From Gemmataceae bacterium (GTDB taxonomy: Bacteria > Planctomycetota > Planctomycetia > Gemmatales > Gemmataceae): a DNA stretch of 64,000 bases. A program made the translations under genes and the position numbers. Below the pieces are notes generated by a model. It searched no databases. It was not told the origin of the DNA and saw only the letters and a program-made list of their open reading frames with translations. Of the stretch, positions 10,138 to 19,131 are shown piece after piece; the stretch's first letter is position 1, and each line of letters opens with the position of its first letter. The DNA is taken from assembly GCA_022842245.1 (NCBI GenBank), contig JALHPZ010000026.1:33823-97822 (forward strand). Direction: 5' to 3'.

Positions 10138-13100
10138 TTAGCCGACGAACACGCCGCCGTTGAAGTCGGGCAGGCCGTCCATCCCGATGAATTGCGGTTC
10201 CGACACGGTCGGCGAGAGATTCTTGCCGAGGTACGTGCGGATTTCGTCGCTGCCACCGACCACCGTGCGGATGTCGGCGAGGTTGTCGCCGTCGATGTCC
10301 TTCACCGCGACGCGGACGCCCGTGCGGGAGTTCGGGTCGCCGGCGAAGAAGTTCGCGAGCGGGCTGAGCGTGGCACCCTTCGAGGTGATCAGGGTTTGGG
10401 CGTCGAAGACCGTGACGCGCGGGCCGCCGCTGGGGCCGCCGCTGGCGACGATGTCCGCGAAGCCATCGCCGTTCACATCGCCGACGGCGACGAACACGCC
10501 GTCGCGGAGGGTCTGCTCGAAGGCGAAGAAATCGTTGAACAACGTGGTGCGGGTGGTCTTGAGCGTGGCGCCGTCGATGGCGGAGACGCGCGGCCCGCCG
10601 TCGCGGCCCGCGGCAACGACAAGGTCTCCGGTACCGTCGCCGTTCACATCGCCGACGGCCGTCCGGGCGCCGCCGCGGAAGTTCGGATCGTCGATGCCGA
10701 AGAAGTCGGCGATCTGGGTGAACGTCGCCCCGTCGAAGACGCGGACGCGCGGGCCGCCGCCGACGTCGGGGCTGATGACGATGTCGGCCTTGCCGTCGCC
10801 GTTCAGGTCGCCGGTGGAGACGAACACGCCGCCGGTGAAGCTGGCTTCGAACGGGGCGACGCTGAACAGTTCGCTGCCGTCCTTGCCGCTGAGGACGCGC
10901 ACGAGGCTCGCCCCGCCGGGGCCGGAGCCGACCACGACGTCTTCGATGCCGTCGCCATCCACGTCGCCGGAGGCCACGCGGACGCCGCCGTTGAACGCGG
11001 CGGAGAGTGCCGTGGACGACACCTGATTGCCGTTCGCGTCCACGACGCGAACGACCGGGGGTACGCCATCGGAGCCGATCGCGCCGTTCGGGGTGCCGAC
11101 GAGCAGCGGGTTCTGCGGTGGGGCCACGTCGTCGTTGAGAATGGTCGCGACGCCTTGGGCCGTCGCGATCGTCGCGTTCACTGCCGCCGAGAGTTGCACG
11201 AAGATCGTCTCGTCGCCCTCGACGACGGTATCGCCGACAACGTTCACGGTCACGGTCTTCGTCGTTTCGCCGGGGGCGAACGTGACGGTTTGCATCACGG
11301 CGGCGTAATCGTCGGGCGCCGTCGCCGTGTTATCGACCGTGGCGACATTCACGGTCACCGTCTTCTCGGTCGCGCCGGTCAGGGTGATCGTGAAGGTGAC
11401 GGCCGTCGTGCCGGAGTTGCCTTCCGTCACGACCACGTTGTCGATGGCGAGCGAGGGCAGCGGGTCGTCGTTCGTGATCGAGCCGGTGCCGGTATCGGTC
11501 AGGAGCGTCGCGCCGTCCACGCCCGACAGCACGACCGTAAAGGTCTCGTCGTCCTCGTTGGCGAGGTCGCCGTTCACCGTCACGACGACCGTCTTGGTCG
11601 TTTCGCCCGGCAGGAACGAGAGGACGTCGCTCACGGCGGTGTAGTCGCTCCCCGCGGTCGCGGTGCCGTCGACGGTGTCGACGGCCGCGGTGACGGTCAG
11701 ACCGCTCGGTGCCGAGAGCGTGACGGTGAACGTGAAGATCGTGCCGCCGGAGTCGCCTTCGGCGAGAGTCACATTGTCGATCGAGAGCGTCGGCATGGCG
11801 TCGTCGTTGGCAACGGTCACCTGCGCGCTCGAAGCCGCCCCGATGACGCCACCGTTGGTTGCGCCGCCCAGGATGGCGGTGAACATCTCGTCGTCTTCGA
11901 AGGTCGCGTCCTGCGTCACGGGCACAGACGCGGTCGCGGTCGTCTGGCCGTCGGCGAAGGTGACGGTGACGGGGGTGCCGTCGAAGTCCGAACCGGCGGT
12001 CGCGGTGCCGTCGGCAAACGTGACCGTGACGGACAGTTCGCCGGCGGTGCCGCCGGTGCGGACGAGCGTCAGTTCGGCCGTCGGGCCAGTTTCCGAGACC
12101 GAGAAGTTCAGGTCGCCGAATTCGACGATGCCCGTCGGCGTATTCGCCGTTGTCAGGCCGCCCAATGCTGCGGGGCTATCGCCAAGCAGGGTCGCTTCGC
12201 CGGTGGCGAGATTGATCGCATACAGGCTGGAAACGCCGCCGACCGTGAGCGCGGCGAATCCCGTGCCGGACGATACGGGTGCGCTGCCCGCGGTCACGCG
12301 CACGTTGGAGGGGATGTTGAAGCCGTTGACATCGAGAATATCGAGCGGCGATCCCCCCAGGGTAATCGGTATCGGGTTGGCCTGGGTACCGTTGTTCGGC
12401 GGGTTTTGGATATTCAAGGTATCCGTATCGGCGCTGATGGTGTACTGCGTGGTGACGCCGCCGCTGAGGGGCTGTCCGAACGCGTTCGTATACGCCGTGC
12501 CGCTTGCTCCCGTGACACCGGAACCGTTAATGAACCCGTCGGGTTGGGTTCCTGCGACGCCCTTGTTGCCGTCGAGCGGTAGTCCGTCGTTGGGATTCGC
12601 TCGGGCGTTAAAACCGTCACTGTTCGTGATCCGGATCCGGTCCACGGTCGGGTTGAAGTCGAAGCCGTACCCGGCAGTCGAGGTATCCGGCAAATCGATC
12701 TTCGATCCCATGTCATCGACGTAGGAGATCGCGCTTGGCGCGATAGCGGTCGCAACGCCGGTTTGGGGATCGATCCGGTAAATCGTCCCGGTGTCGGCCG
12801 TGCCGTCGATGCCGAGTCCGAATAGTTGGCCAGTCTGCGGACGGAAGTCGATGCCGACGAGCGTCTCGCCCGCGACAATCCCGGAAATGGAAACCGAGAA
12901 CGGATTCGCCACGTTGTTACTGAGGGTTCGGCCCAGGAATTTACCCGTGTTGTCCAGCGCGATCACCGGCGTCGCGCCGAGGTCGCTCTGGAACGCCACG
13001 CTCGTCACGGTCGCCGGCGTCGTGCCGATCGGGCCGACGGACGTCGCTTCGCCGGTAACGAGGTCGATGCGGTACAGGCCGTCGACGCCGCCGACCGTCA

Positions 13101-15897
13101 GGACGGCGAGGCCGGTGCCGGCCGTCACGGGCTGATTCGATCCGGGAGCGTTGACGTCCGCGAGAATGTCGAAGCCCTTCACGGCCGTGAAATCCAGGGG
13201 CGATCCGCCAAGCGTGATGCCGGCGATGAGAACCTGCGTTCCGGCGTTCGGCGGGTTCTGAATGAAGAGGCTATCGGTCGCCGCGTCCAACGTGTGCTGC
13301 GTCGTGACGCCGCCGTTGTTCGGGAAGGAGTTCGAGTACGCGGTGCCGCCGACCGTCGAGGTGCCGCCGTTGATCACGCCGTCGGGTTGTATGCCCGAGA
13401 CGCCCGCGTTGCCGTCGGCAGGTAGACCGGTGTTCGGATCGGCGCGCCCGTTGAACGAACCCGCGATGATGCGCAGGCGGTCGACGGCCGGGTTGATGTC
13501 GATGTCGTAATTGACCGTCGCCGGGTCGGGCAGGTCGATCGGGTTACCGGCGCCGTCCACGTAGGCGATCGCGCCGATCGGCCCGACGGGCGTTGCGAGG
13601 CCGGTGGCGATCGAGATCGCGTAAAGGGTCGCGGTGTTCGCCCCGTGATTCACGCCGAGGCCGTACAGCTGGCCGTTCTGCGGGCGGAAGTCGATGCCGA
13701 CGAGCGTCTCGCTGACGTCGACGCCGCTGATCGCGATCGGCGTGCCGGCCGAGTCGGGGTTCGTGCTGGCGAACGGCACCAGCGTCGCGCCCACGAGGGC
13801 GAAGCCGGTGGCGGCGTTCACCGTGAACGTTTGCTGAGGATCGTTCTCCGTGATCGTCAGCGTCGCGACGTTCGGCGAACCGATGACGGCTCCGTTGCTT
13901 ACCGAAGTGATGGTGAGCGTGACGGTTTCGTTGCCCTCAAAAATCAAATCCTCGAGTATCGGAATGGTCAAGAACGTCGACAGACTGTTGTTCTCGAACG
14001 TCGCCGTAAATGGTCCGGCGCTGAAATCCAATCCGGCCGTGGCGGTACTGCCGGTCGAGTTGACGGTCACCGTGACCGGTCCGCTCGACCCTCCCGTCCG
14101 CTGGAAGCTGAGCAACGCGACGCTGTCGCCTTCGTTCACGGTGATGGAAGTGGAAACCAGCGCCACCGTGCCGGCCGGCGCATCGGCCAGCGTGAACCCG
14201 GAAAGGGCCGTCGGGGCCGCACCGATATCCGTGGCTTCTCCGGTCGTCAGATTGATGCGGTACAAGCGATTCACGCCACCGACGACCAGCGAAGCGACGC
14301 CGTGACCGGTTGCCGGCGTGGACGACGTCGCGACTCGTATGCCCGCGGGAATATCGAAACCGTTGACGTCCGTGAAGACGAGCGGACCGCCACCCAGCGT
14401 GATCGGCACCGACTGCGATTGGACTCCGTTGTTCGGCGGGTTCTGGATCGAAAGCGAACCGGTCGCGGCGTCAATGGTGTACTGCGACGTGACGCCGCCA
14501 CTGAGCGATTGACCAAAGGCGTTCGTGTACGCCGTCGCGCTGACGCCCGTGATTCCACCCCCGTTGATGACACCATCGGGGTTGATCCCGTTGCCGGCGT
14601 TCTTGTCGTTATCGACCGGCATCCCATTGTCTGGATTAGCCCGGCCGTTGAAGCCCGCGCTGTTCGTGATGCGGATCCGGTCGACCGTCGGATTGAAATC
14701 GAAGCCGTAACCCGTCGTCGCCGGGTCGGCGAAATCGATCTTGCCCCCCATCGTGTCGACGAACGCGATGGCGCTGGCCGCGACCGCGGTCGCGACCGCG
14801 GTTTGCGGATCGATCAGGTAAAGCGTCGCCGTATCGCTCGTGGCGTTGACGCCCAACCCGTAGAGTTGGCCGGTCTGCGGGCGGAAGTCGATGCCGACTA
14901 GCGTCTCCCCGGCGTCCACCCCGGAGATGGTGGGCGACGTCACCGACGTGCCGGGAATCGCGGTATTGAAGCGGACCAGCGCGTTCGCGGCCTTGTTCAA
15001 CGCCACCACCGGCAACCCGCCGAGATCGCTCTGCACCGCCAAGCCTTGCACCGCGGTCGCGCCGTTGCCCACGTTGCCCACCAGCGTCGCCGTCGCGTCC
15101 ACCAGATTGATCGAATACAGCCCCGTCGTGCCGCCGACGTTCAGCACCGCAAACGCCGAACCCGTCGTCACCGGCATGTTGCTGGCCGGCGCGTTCACGC
15201 CCGCCGGGATGTCGAAGCCGTTCACATTCGTGAAATCCAGCGTGTTCCCGCCGAGCGTCACCGTCTGACCCATCGTCTGCGTACCGGAATTCGGCAGGTT
15301 CTGGATGAACAGCGAATTGCTGGACGCATCGAGCGTGTACTGCGTCGTAATCGGCGTGACGACATACTGCGGCTGACTATTCGTATACGCCGCCCCGTCG
15401 ACGGTCGTCGAACCGCCATTGATGGCCGAATCGGAACCGGCGAGCGTGCCCGTGTTCGGGTTCACCCGGAAATTCAAGCTCCCGGCCACCACGCGCACCC
15501 GGTCGACGGCCGGATTGAAATCCACGCCGTAGCCCACCGTCGCCGGATCGGGCAGGTCGCCGGCGCCCGTGATGCCGCCCGCCGTGCCGACGGCGGTCGC
15601 GAACCCCGTGCGCGTCGAAATGGAATACAGCGTCGCCGTGTCCGCCGTCGCGTTCACGCCCAGCCCGTACAACTGGCCGTTCTGCGGGCGGAAGTCGATG
15701 CCGACGAGTGTCTCGCCCCCCGCCAGATTCGCGATCGCCGTCGTCTGCGTGATCGTCGGACTCGCCGTATCGAAGCTCAGCAGGTTCGTGCCGGAGAGCG
15801 CGAACGCCACCGCCGGCGTCGAGCGGTCCTCCAACTGCTCGATCCCCACCAGCGGCTTGCGAACCAACGGACGCTTCGTTTTCGTTCGACGACTCAT
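10138..15897 (-). CDS. Giant secreted protein: four DUF4394, four Calx-beta and five FG-GAP repeats
   Basis: A 1919-residue surface protein. The N-terminus has a basic stretch and GIEQLEDRSTPA (18-29), the E-x-LEDR signature seen on many exported planctomycete proteins. Four DUF4394 units follow, each anchored by ETLVGIDFRPQ (near residues 64, 334, 732 and 1013), with Calx-beta domains at ~576-690, ~1258-1365, ~1368-1478 and ~1480-1590. Residues ~1610-1919 carry five FG-GAP/VCBS-like repeats with Ca-binding DxDGDG loops (GDVDGDG, GDLNGDG, GDVNGDG twice, KDIDGDN). The order DUF4394-DUF4394-Calx occurs twice, showing an internal duplication of ~670 residues. The C-terminal repeat block resembles that of the giant gene at the right edge. 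GGAG lies upstream of the ATG. Function is likely adhesion or surface structure (inference). Confidence 0.9.
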   Translation of the reverse strand: MSRRTKTKRPLVRKPLVGIEQLEDRSTPAVAFALSGTNLLSFDTASPTITQTTAIANLAGGETLVGIDFRPQNGQLYGLGVNATADTATLYSISTRTGFATAVGTAGGITGAGDLPDPATVGYGVDFNPAVDRVRVVAGSLNFRVNPNTGTLAGSDSAINGGSTTVDGAAYTNSQPQYVVTPITTQYTLDASSNSLFIQNLPNSGTQTMGQTVTLGGNTLDFTNVNGFDIPAGVNAPASNMPVTTGSAFAVLNVGGTTGLYSINLVDATATLVGNVGNGATAVQGLAVQSDLGGLPVVALNKAANALVRFNTAIPGTSVTSPTISGVDAGETLVGIDFRPQTGQLYGLGVNATSDTATLYLIDPQTAVATAVAASAIAFVDTMGGKIDFADPATTGYGFDFNPTVDRIRITNSAGFNGRANPDNGMPVDNDKNAGNGINPDGVINGGGITGVSATAYTNAFGQSLSGGVTSQYTIDAATGSLSIQNPPNNGVQSQSVPITLGGGPLVFTDVNGFDIPAGIRVATSSTPATGHGVASLVVGGVNRLYRINLTTGEATDIGAAPTALSGFTLADAPAGTVALVSTSITVNEGDSVALLSFQRTGGSSGPVTVTVNSTGSTATAGLDFSAGPFTATFENNSLSTFLTIPILEDLIFEGNETVTLTITSVSNGAVIGSPNVATLTITENDPQQTFTVNAATGFALVGATLVPFASTNPDSAGTPIAISGVDVSETLVGIDFRPQNGQLYGLGVNHGANTATLYAISIATGLATPVGPIGAIAYVDGAGNPIDLPDPATVNYDIDINPAVDRLRIIAGSFNGRADPNTGLPADGNAGVSGIQPDGVINGGTSTVGGTAYSNSFPNNGGVTTQHTLDAATDSLFIQNPPNAGTQVLIAGITLGGSPLDFTAVKGFDILADVNAPGSNQPVTAGTGLAVLTVGGVDGLYRIDLVTGEATSVGPIGTTPATVTSVAFQSDLGATPVIALDNTGKFLGRTLSNNVANPFSVSISGIVAGETLVGIDFRPQTGQLFGLGIDGTADTGTIYRIDPQTGVATAIAPSAISYVDDMGSKIDLPDTSTAGYGFDFNPTVDRIRITNSDGFNARANPNDGLPLDGNKGVAGTQPDGFINGSGVTGASGTAYTNAFGQPLSGGVTTQYTISADTDTLNIQNPPNNGTQANPIPITLGGSPLDILDVNGFNIPSNVRVTAGSAPVSSGTGFAALTVGGVSSLYAINLATGEATLLGDSPAALGGLTTANTPTGIVEFGDLNFSVSETGPTAELTLVRTGGTAGELSVTVTFADGTATAGSDFDGTPVTVTFADGQTTATASVPVTQDATFEDDEMFTAILGGATNGGVIGAASSAQVTVANDDAMPTLSIDNVTLAEGDSGGTIFTFTVTLSAPSGLTVTAAVDTVDGTATAGSDYTAVSDVLSFLPGETTKTVVVTVNGDLANEDDETFTVVLSGVDGATLLTDTGTGSITNDDPLPSLAIDNVVVTEGNSGTTAVTFTITLTGATEKTVTVNVATVDNTATAPDDYAAVMQTVTFAPGETTKTVTVNVVGDTVVEGDETIFVQLSAAVNATIATAQGVATILNDDVAPPQNPLLVGTPNGAIGSDGVPPVVRVVDANGNQVSSTALSAAFNGGVRVASGDVDGDGIEDVVVGSGPGGASLVRVLSGKDGSELFSVAPFEASFTGGVFVSTGDLNGDGKADIVISPDVGGGPRVRVFDGATFTQIADFFGIDDPNFRGGARTAVGDVNGDGTGDLVVAAGRDGGPRVSAIDGATLKTTRTTLFNDFFAFEQTLRDGVFVAVGDVNGDGFADIVASGGPSGGPRVTVFDAQTLITSKGATLSPLANFFAGDPNSRTGVRVAVKDIDGDNLADIRTVVGGSDEIRTYLGKNLSPTVSEPQFIGMDGLPDFNGGVFVG

Positions 15898-16104
15898 GTG
15901 CAGACTCCAGGTGCGAAGAGGTAATCGATACTCACCGGGCGAGTTGATCCGGTTGCCGGCGACAGTCCATTACCCCGACGAGTCTACCGAAACAATTGCA
16001 CGGCGAAAAGAATAATCAGGGACAAATGAGAAAGTTGGACAAATTGGGGTATTTGCCGACACGAATATCCGAAATGAGTCGACATTCTTAGAACGCAAAC
16101 GGCA

Positions 16105-16141
16105 GCGGGCGGGATCTCGAAAAAATCGAAATCCCGCCCGC
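16105..16141 (-). terminator. Hairpin downstream of recA
   Basis: A 16-bp stem with one mismatch (GCGGGCGGGATCTCGA against its complement) and an AAAAA loop lies 19 bases beyond the recA stop. There is no clear U-tract after it. The rest of the 15898-16159 gap is AT-richer and should contain the promoter of the giant gene; I see no gene in it. Confidence 0.55.
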
Positions 16142-16159
16142 CGTCGCCAGGCCCGCCGA

Positions 16160-17266
16160 TCACTCCGCCACGGCTTTGCTCTTCTTCTTCGGTGCCGGCG
16201 CCGGTTCGTCCTCGAGCGCCGTCTCGTCGTCCGCCCCCTCGAGCGCGGCCGCTTCCAGGATCTTCGGGGCACGCTTCGCCAGAATCTCCTTGATGATCGC
16301 GTCCCGGATCTCCGGGTTCTCCCGCAGGAACTTCCGCGCGTTCTCCTTCCCCTGCCCCAGCCGCGTGTCGCCGTAGCTCCAGAACGCCCCGCTCTTCGAC
16401 ACGATCTCCTCCTCCTCGCCGATCTTCAGCACGTCGTTCTCCAGGTCCACGCCGTGGCTGTAATACAGTTCCATCTCGGCCGTGTGGAACGGTGCGGCGA
16501 TCTTGTTCTTCACCACCTTCACCTTCATCTCCGCCCCGATCGGCTCGTCGCCGTCCTTGATCTGCGCCGCCTTCCGCACCTCCAGCCGTACCGAGGCGTA
16601 GAACTTCAGCGCCAGCCCGCCCGTCGTCGTCTCCGGGTTGCCGTACATCACGCCGATCTTCTGCCGGATCTGATTGATGAAGATCACGCACGTCTTCGTC
16701 TTGTTGATCACCGGATTCAAAATCCGCAGCGCCTGGCTCATCAATCGAGCCTGCACGCCGACCGACGAATCGCCGATCTCGTTGTTCAACTCCGCCTTTG
16801 GCACCAGCGCCGCCACCGAATCGATGACAATGATATCCACCGCGTTCGACTTCACAAGCATCTCGGCGATCCGCAGCGCCTCCTCGCCGTAGCTCGGCTG
16901 GCTGACCAGCAGGCTCTCGAGGTCCACGCCGATCTTCCGCGCCCAGGTCGGGTCGAGCGCGTGCTCGGCGTCGATGAACGCCGCCACGCCCCCCTGCTTC
17001 TGCGCGTTCGCGATGGTGTGCAGTGCGATCGTCGTCTTCCCGCTCGATTCCGCGCCGTAGATCTCGATCACGCGGCCGCGCGGCAGCCCCTTCCCGCCGA
17101 GCGCGAGGTCGAGCGCCAACGAGCCGGTACTGATGCCGACGATGTCCTTGAGCGACGTCTCGACATCGCCGAGCGACATGATCGAGCCTTCGCCGAACTC
17201 CTTGTTGATTTCGGACTGGACTTTGACGATTTCCTTGCTGAATTTCGGCTCGTTTTTGGCGGCCAT
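16160..17266 (-). CDS. recA: Recombinase RecA
   Basis: DNA strand-exchange ATPase and SOS co-protease, 368 residues, typical length. Walker A is GAESSGKTT (71-79). Other hallmarks are IDAEHALDP, VIDSVAAL (Walker B) and the L2-region motif NPETTTGG. The C-terminal tail is acidic and then Lys-rich (DEPAPAPKKKSK). I chose ATG 17266 (MAAKNEP) with GAGGG upstream; a GTG at 17311 would add 15 residues that do not match the family. A possible LexA-like site lies 55-66 bases upstream. It stands alone; no recX is visible in the window. Confidence 0.98.
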   Translation of the reverse strand: MAAKNEPKFSKEIVKVQSEINKEFGEGSIMSLGDVETSLKDIVGISTGSLALDLALGGKGLPRGRVIEIYGAESSGKTTIALHTIANAQKQGGVAAFIDAEHALDPTWARKIGVDLESLLVSQPSYGEEALRIAEMLVKSNAVDIIVIDSVAALVPKAELNNEIGDSSVGVQARLMSQALRILNPVINKTKTCVIFINQIRQKIGVMYGNPETTTGGLALKFYASVRLEVRKAAQIKDGDEPIGAEMKVKVVKNKIAAPFHTAEMELYYSHGVDLENDVLKIGEEEEIVSKSGAFWSYGDTRLGQGKENARKFLRENPEIRDAIIKEILAKRAPKILEAAALEGADDETALEDEPAPAPKKKSKAVAE

Positions 17267-17320
17267 CGGGCGGCCCTCGCGGATGGTGAACGGATGTCGC
17301 AACGGGGCCACTCTATCCGC

Positions 17321-17332
17321 GAACTAGTGTAC
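17321..17332 (-). promoter_or_regulatory. Possible LexA/SOS-box-like site upstream of recA
   Basis: GAACTAGTGTAC matches the Gram-positive type SOS core GAAC-N4-GTTC with one mismatch. It lies 55-66 bases before the recA ATG. A weak -35/-10 pair (TTCACT and TAGAGT, spacing about 18) would straddle it on the minus strand. The planctomycete LexA consensus is not known to me, so this is a candidate only. Confidence 0.3.
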
Positions 17333-17442
17333 AAGTGAAGGGCCGTAGGCAGAGAATTTTCAAAAATCTCCCATCCTACTTCTAACTCGACCCGACATAG
17401 TGCCAACCGCACAGCTTCCAAAAAAGCCCTGCTTACCGAAAA

Positions 17443-17488
17443 GCAAAAGGGGAGGCAACTAAATCAAAGTGAACGGCGCCCCTTTTGC
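17443..17488 (-). terminator. Stem-loop downstream of the HEPN-like/CBS gene
   Basis: GCAAAAGGGG (17443-17452) pairs perfectly with CCCCTTTTGC (17479-17488) across a 26-base loop. On the minus strand it follows the stop at 17502 by about 14 bases and is followed by TTTTCGG, which fits an intrinsic terminator. Confidence 0.5.
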
Positions 17489-17501
17489 CCCCTCCTCCGC
17501 T

Positions 17502-18314
17502 CTATAGGATGTCGAACGCCGTTACGATCCCAAGTAGCTCCTTTGACTGTTTCGCAGTTTCCGCCTTATCAAGCACTAGGATAAAGGGACTTGCATTCGG
17601 CTTTGCGAATGCCTTTGCAACCTCGCCGATTGGCCTGTCCGGTTTCTCGACCGCTGCCTTCTCCAACAACGAATTCCACTGCCGTTTCGCATCCTTGACG
17701 GACATGCCGAGACGTTTGGGTCGATTGCCGGGATCGTCTCGAAGAAAGGCGGCGACCTGGGCATCGGTAATGACCCACCACTCTCCCTCGAAGTAGATCG
17801 GAAGAGTCGAGAACGAATTGGTAAGCATCACTTGCCGAACGAAGCTGATGGGCTGCCAAGGCTCGGCGACGATTGGCGACCGGACCATTATCTCTCGCAG
17901 TTTGGTCATGGGGTCGTCATTGTCGTTCATAAGGGCATCCTCAAAGAGTAGAGCAAGTTCGATAGCGTGTTCGGTCAAGTGCCGTGCGCCGGCACCCTGA
18001 TGAAACGCATCGTTCCGGGCATGGTTCACCAACTTGTAAAGGGCGGCCTTGTCTGAGTGCCAGTTAGCGAATTGCGCGTCCAAGTCGCCGCCCAACGCCG
18101 ACTTCCCGGCGAGGGCAAGAAGTCGATCCTTGTACCTTCCAAGGGTCGCCGCCTCCTTCAAGAGGTAACAGCCAAGCCGCTCGAATACGAAGAGGAGCTC
18201 ATCGAACGCCTCGGCATCTTTCTGGGCCGACAGACGAGCATTACGAAGTTCTTGTAGGAAGTTCTGCTTTGCTTCGGCTAAGCGAGACCACCAATCATCA
18301 GACGCATACGCCAC
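17502..18314 (-). CDS. HEPN-like N-terminal domain fused to a CBS-domain pair
   Basis: A 270-residue predicted cytoplasmic protein. Residues 1-135 are all-helical and contain ARNDAFHQG, that is R100-x4-H105, the spacing of the HEPN RNase motif Rx4-6H. Residues ~140-270 read as two CBS motifs (VRSPIVAEPWQPISFV...LPIY...WWVITDAQVAAFL and PIGEVAKAF...FILVLDK...LLGIVTAFDIL), a module that usually binds adenine nucleotides. A nucleotide-sensing domain joined to a possible RNase suggests a regulated toxin or defence factor, but this is inference from motifs. Start is GTG with GGAG about 10 bases upstream. It is a single-gene unit between recA and a repeat-flanked AT-rich patch. It could instead be a non-catalytic HEPN-like helical domain. 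Confidence 0.7.
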   Translation of the reverse strand: MAYASDDWWSRLAEAKQNFLQELRNARLSAQKDAEAFDELLFVFERLGCYLLKEAATLGRYKDRLLALAGKSALGGDLDAQFANWHSDKAALYKLVNHARNDAFHQGAGARHLTEHAIELALLFEDALMNDNDDPMTKLREIMVRSPIVAEPWQPISFVRQVMLTNSFSTLPIYFEGEWWVITDAQVAAFLRDDPGNRPKRLGMSVKDAKRQWNSLLEKAAVEKPDRPIGEVAKAFAKPNASPFILVLDKAETAKQSKELLGIVTAFDIL

Positions 18315-18378
18315 GCTTTATCTCCGGCATGAAGACCGACCGTATGTTCGGCAAGAAAAAGGGACAGGCACGCAAAGT

Positions 18379-18579
18379 GAACGCAACTCATTTTACTCGC
18401 GGCAGTCACTTCTCTCCCATTCTCGTCATCGATCTCGGCCGTTTCAACGAAGAAATGCCCCCCCGGCGAACTGAGCGGCGGCCGCACGCCAATGTCGACA
18501 TGAGTAACCACAGGCGGAATGACGTCGCGCCGCTCGCCGATGCCGGCAAGCAGAGAGTCGCAAGACTATACGCCGCCAC
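18379..18579. repeat. Diverged ~200-bp direct repeat, copy A
   Basis: Aligns almost without gaps with 20042-20243; both begin GAACGC..CTCATTT and share CTCGCGGCAG, TCTCGGCCG and CTCGCCGATGC-type blocks, roughly two-thirds identical by eye. The palindromic core present in copy B is only partly conserved here (outer CGGCGA/TCGCCG pairs and an eroded interior). The whole 18315-18764 interval holds this repeat, then a stretch with no recognisable gene, then a promoter. Confidence 0.75.
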
Positions 18580-18717
18580 CCTCGGCACGCTGATCGTCAC
18601 GCCTGCGAGCCTAAAGAAGGACGAGAAGAAGAAGGGATCACGATCTCGCAAAAAAGCAAGCGATAAGGCCACGGCATTTCGCAGTGGCACGAATGTGTTT
18701 GCAGCCACACCGGCAAT

Positions 18718-18726
18718 TGATAGAAT
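18718..18726 (+). promoter_or_regulatory. Extended -10 promoter for the AT-rich unit
   Basis: TGATAGAAT fits an extended -10 (TGnTAGAAT, five of six matches to TATAAT). A poor -35 (TTGCAG) lies 16 bases upstream. The predicted transcript would start near 18733, about 30 bases before the ATG at 18765, which has GAGGG at 18755-18759. Confidence 0.45.
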
Positions 18727-18764
18727 TCTTACGATTTGGACGCACTCGTAACGCGAGGGCCGTC

Positions 18765-19067
18765 ATGGCGCAATTAGTGGAAGACATCTTGGAACGGAAC
18801 AGCGAATTTAGGCTCTTGGAACCGCTGACTGTCACAAATCGAGCTCGCTTGCCGGTGACGGCAGTACCAGTGGACTCCCTGGTCGACCTTTACAAGGATA
18901 GCAAGGAGACGGCTGATCATTTACTACAAAAGCCTCCTGAATCCATCAGTCTACCAATCTCGGGCGAGTACCTAACGAATCCTATTCGCGATGCATTTCG
19001 GCATGGAATACGAAGAGTCCGCCGAGGAGATCATCGCGAATATAACCGACACGCGACACTGTCTTAA
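18765..19067 (+). CDS. Small unknown ORF, probably frameshifted
   Basis: A 100-residue product starting at an ATG with a strong GAGGG ribosome-binding site. The first ~75 residues (MAQLVEDILERNSEF onward) look like ordinary globular protein. The tail becomes Arg/His-rich (RHGIRRVRRGDHREY), as expected for an out-of-frame reading. In the +1 frame an ORF from 18991 to 19131 continues with a more protein-like sequence (MHFGMEYEESAEEI...) and its stop overlaps the next gene's ATG as ATGA. I suspect one ancestral gene of about 120 residues broken by a frameshift, or two overlapping small genes. Base composition is much lower in GC than the flanks. No family recognised. Confidence 0.45.
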   Translation: MAQLVEDILERNSEFRLLEPLTVTNRARLPVTAVPVDSLVDLYKDSKETADHLLQKPPESISLPISGEYLTNPIRDAFRHGIRRVRRGDHREYNRHATLS

Positions 19068-19131
19068 GGTAATATCGATTTTAGAAACACAGCATAGCTT
19101 GCAATTCCTTAGTAATGGATCACACCCATGA
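18991..19131 (+). CDS. 46-residue overlapping ORF (possible C-terminal half of the frameshifted gene)
   Basis: Open from ATG 18991 in the +1 frame relative to the preceding ORF and ending in TGA that overlaps the ATG of the zinc-ribbon gene. The product is acidic then mixed helical in character. There is no ribosome-binding site before its ATG, which favours its being the displaced end of the upstream gene rather than a gene of its own. Confidence 0.3.
   Translation: MHFGMEYEESAEEIIANITDTRHCLKVISILETQHSLQFLSNGSHP

Noticed and set aside
9325..12582. 1085-residue plus-strand ORF over the DUF4394 gene
   Set aside because: Repetitive Arg/Asp/Gly/Ala-rich shadow of the repeated minus-strand coding sequence.
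18269..18751. 160-residue plus-strand ORF across repeat copy A
   Set aside because: No ribosome-binding site, low-complexity end, and the conserved parts are better explained as a non-coding repeat; weak similarity to the translation of copy B exists in several frames, so coding is not favoured.
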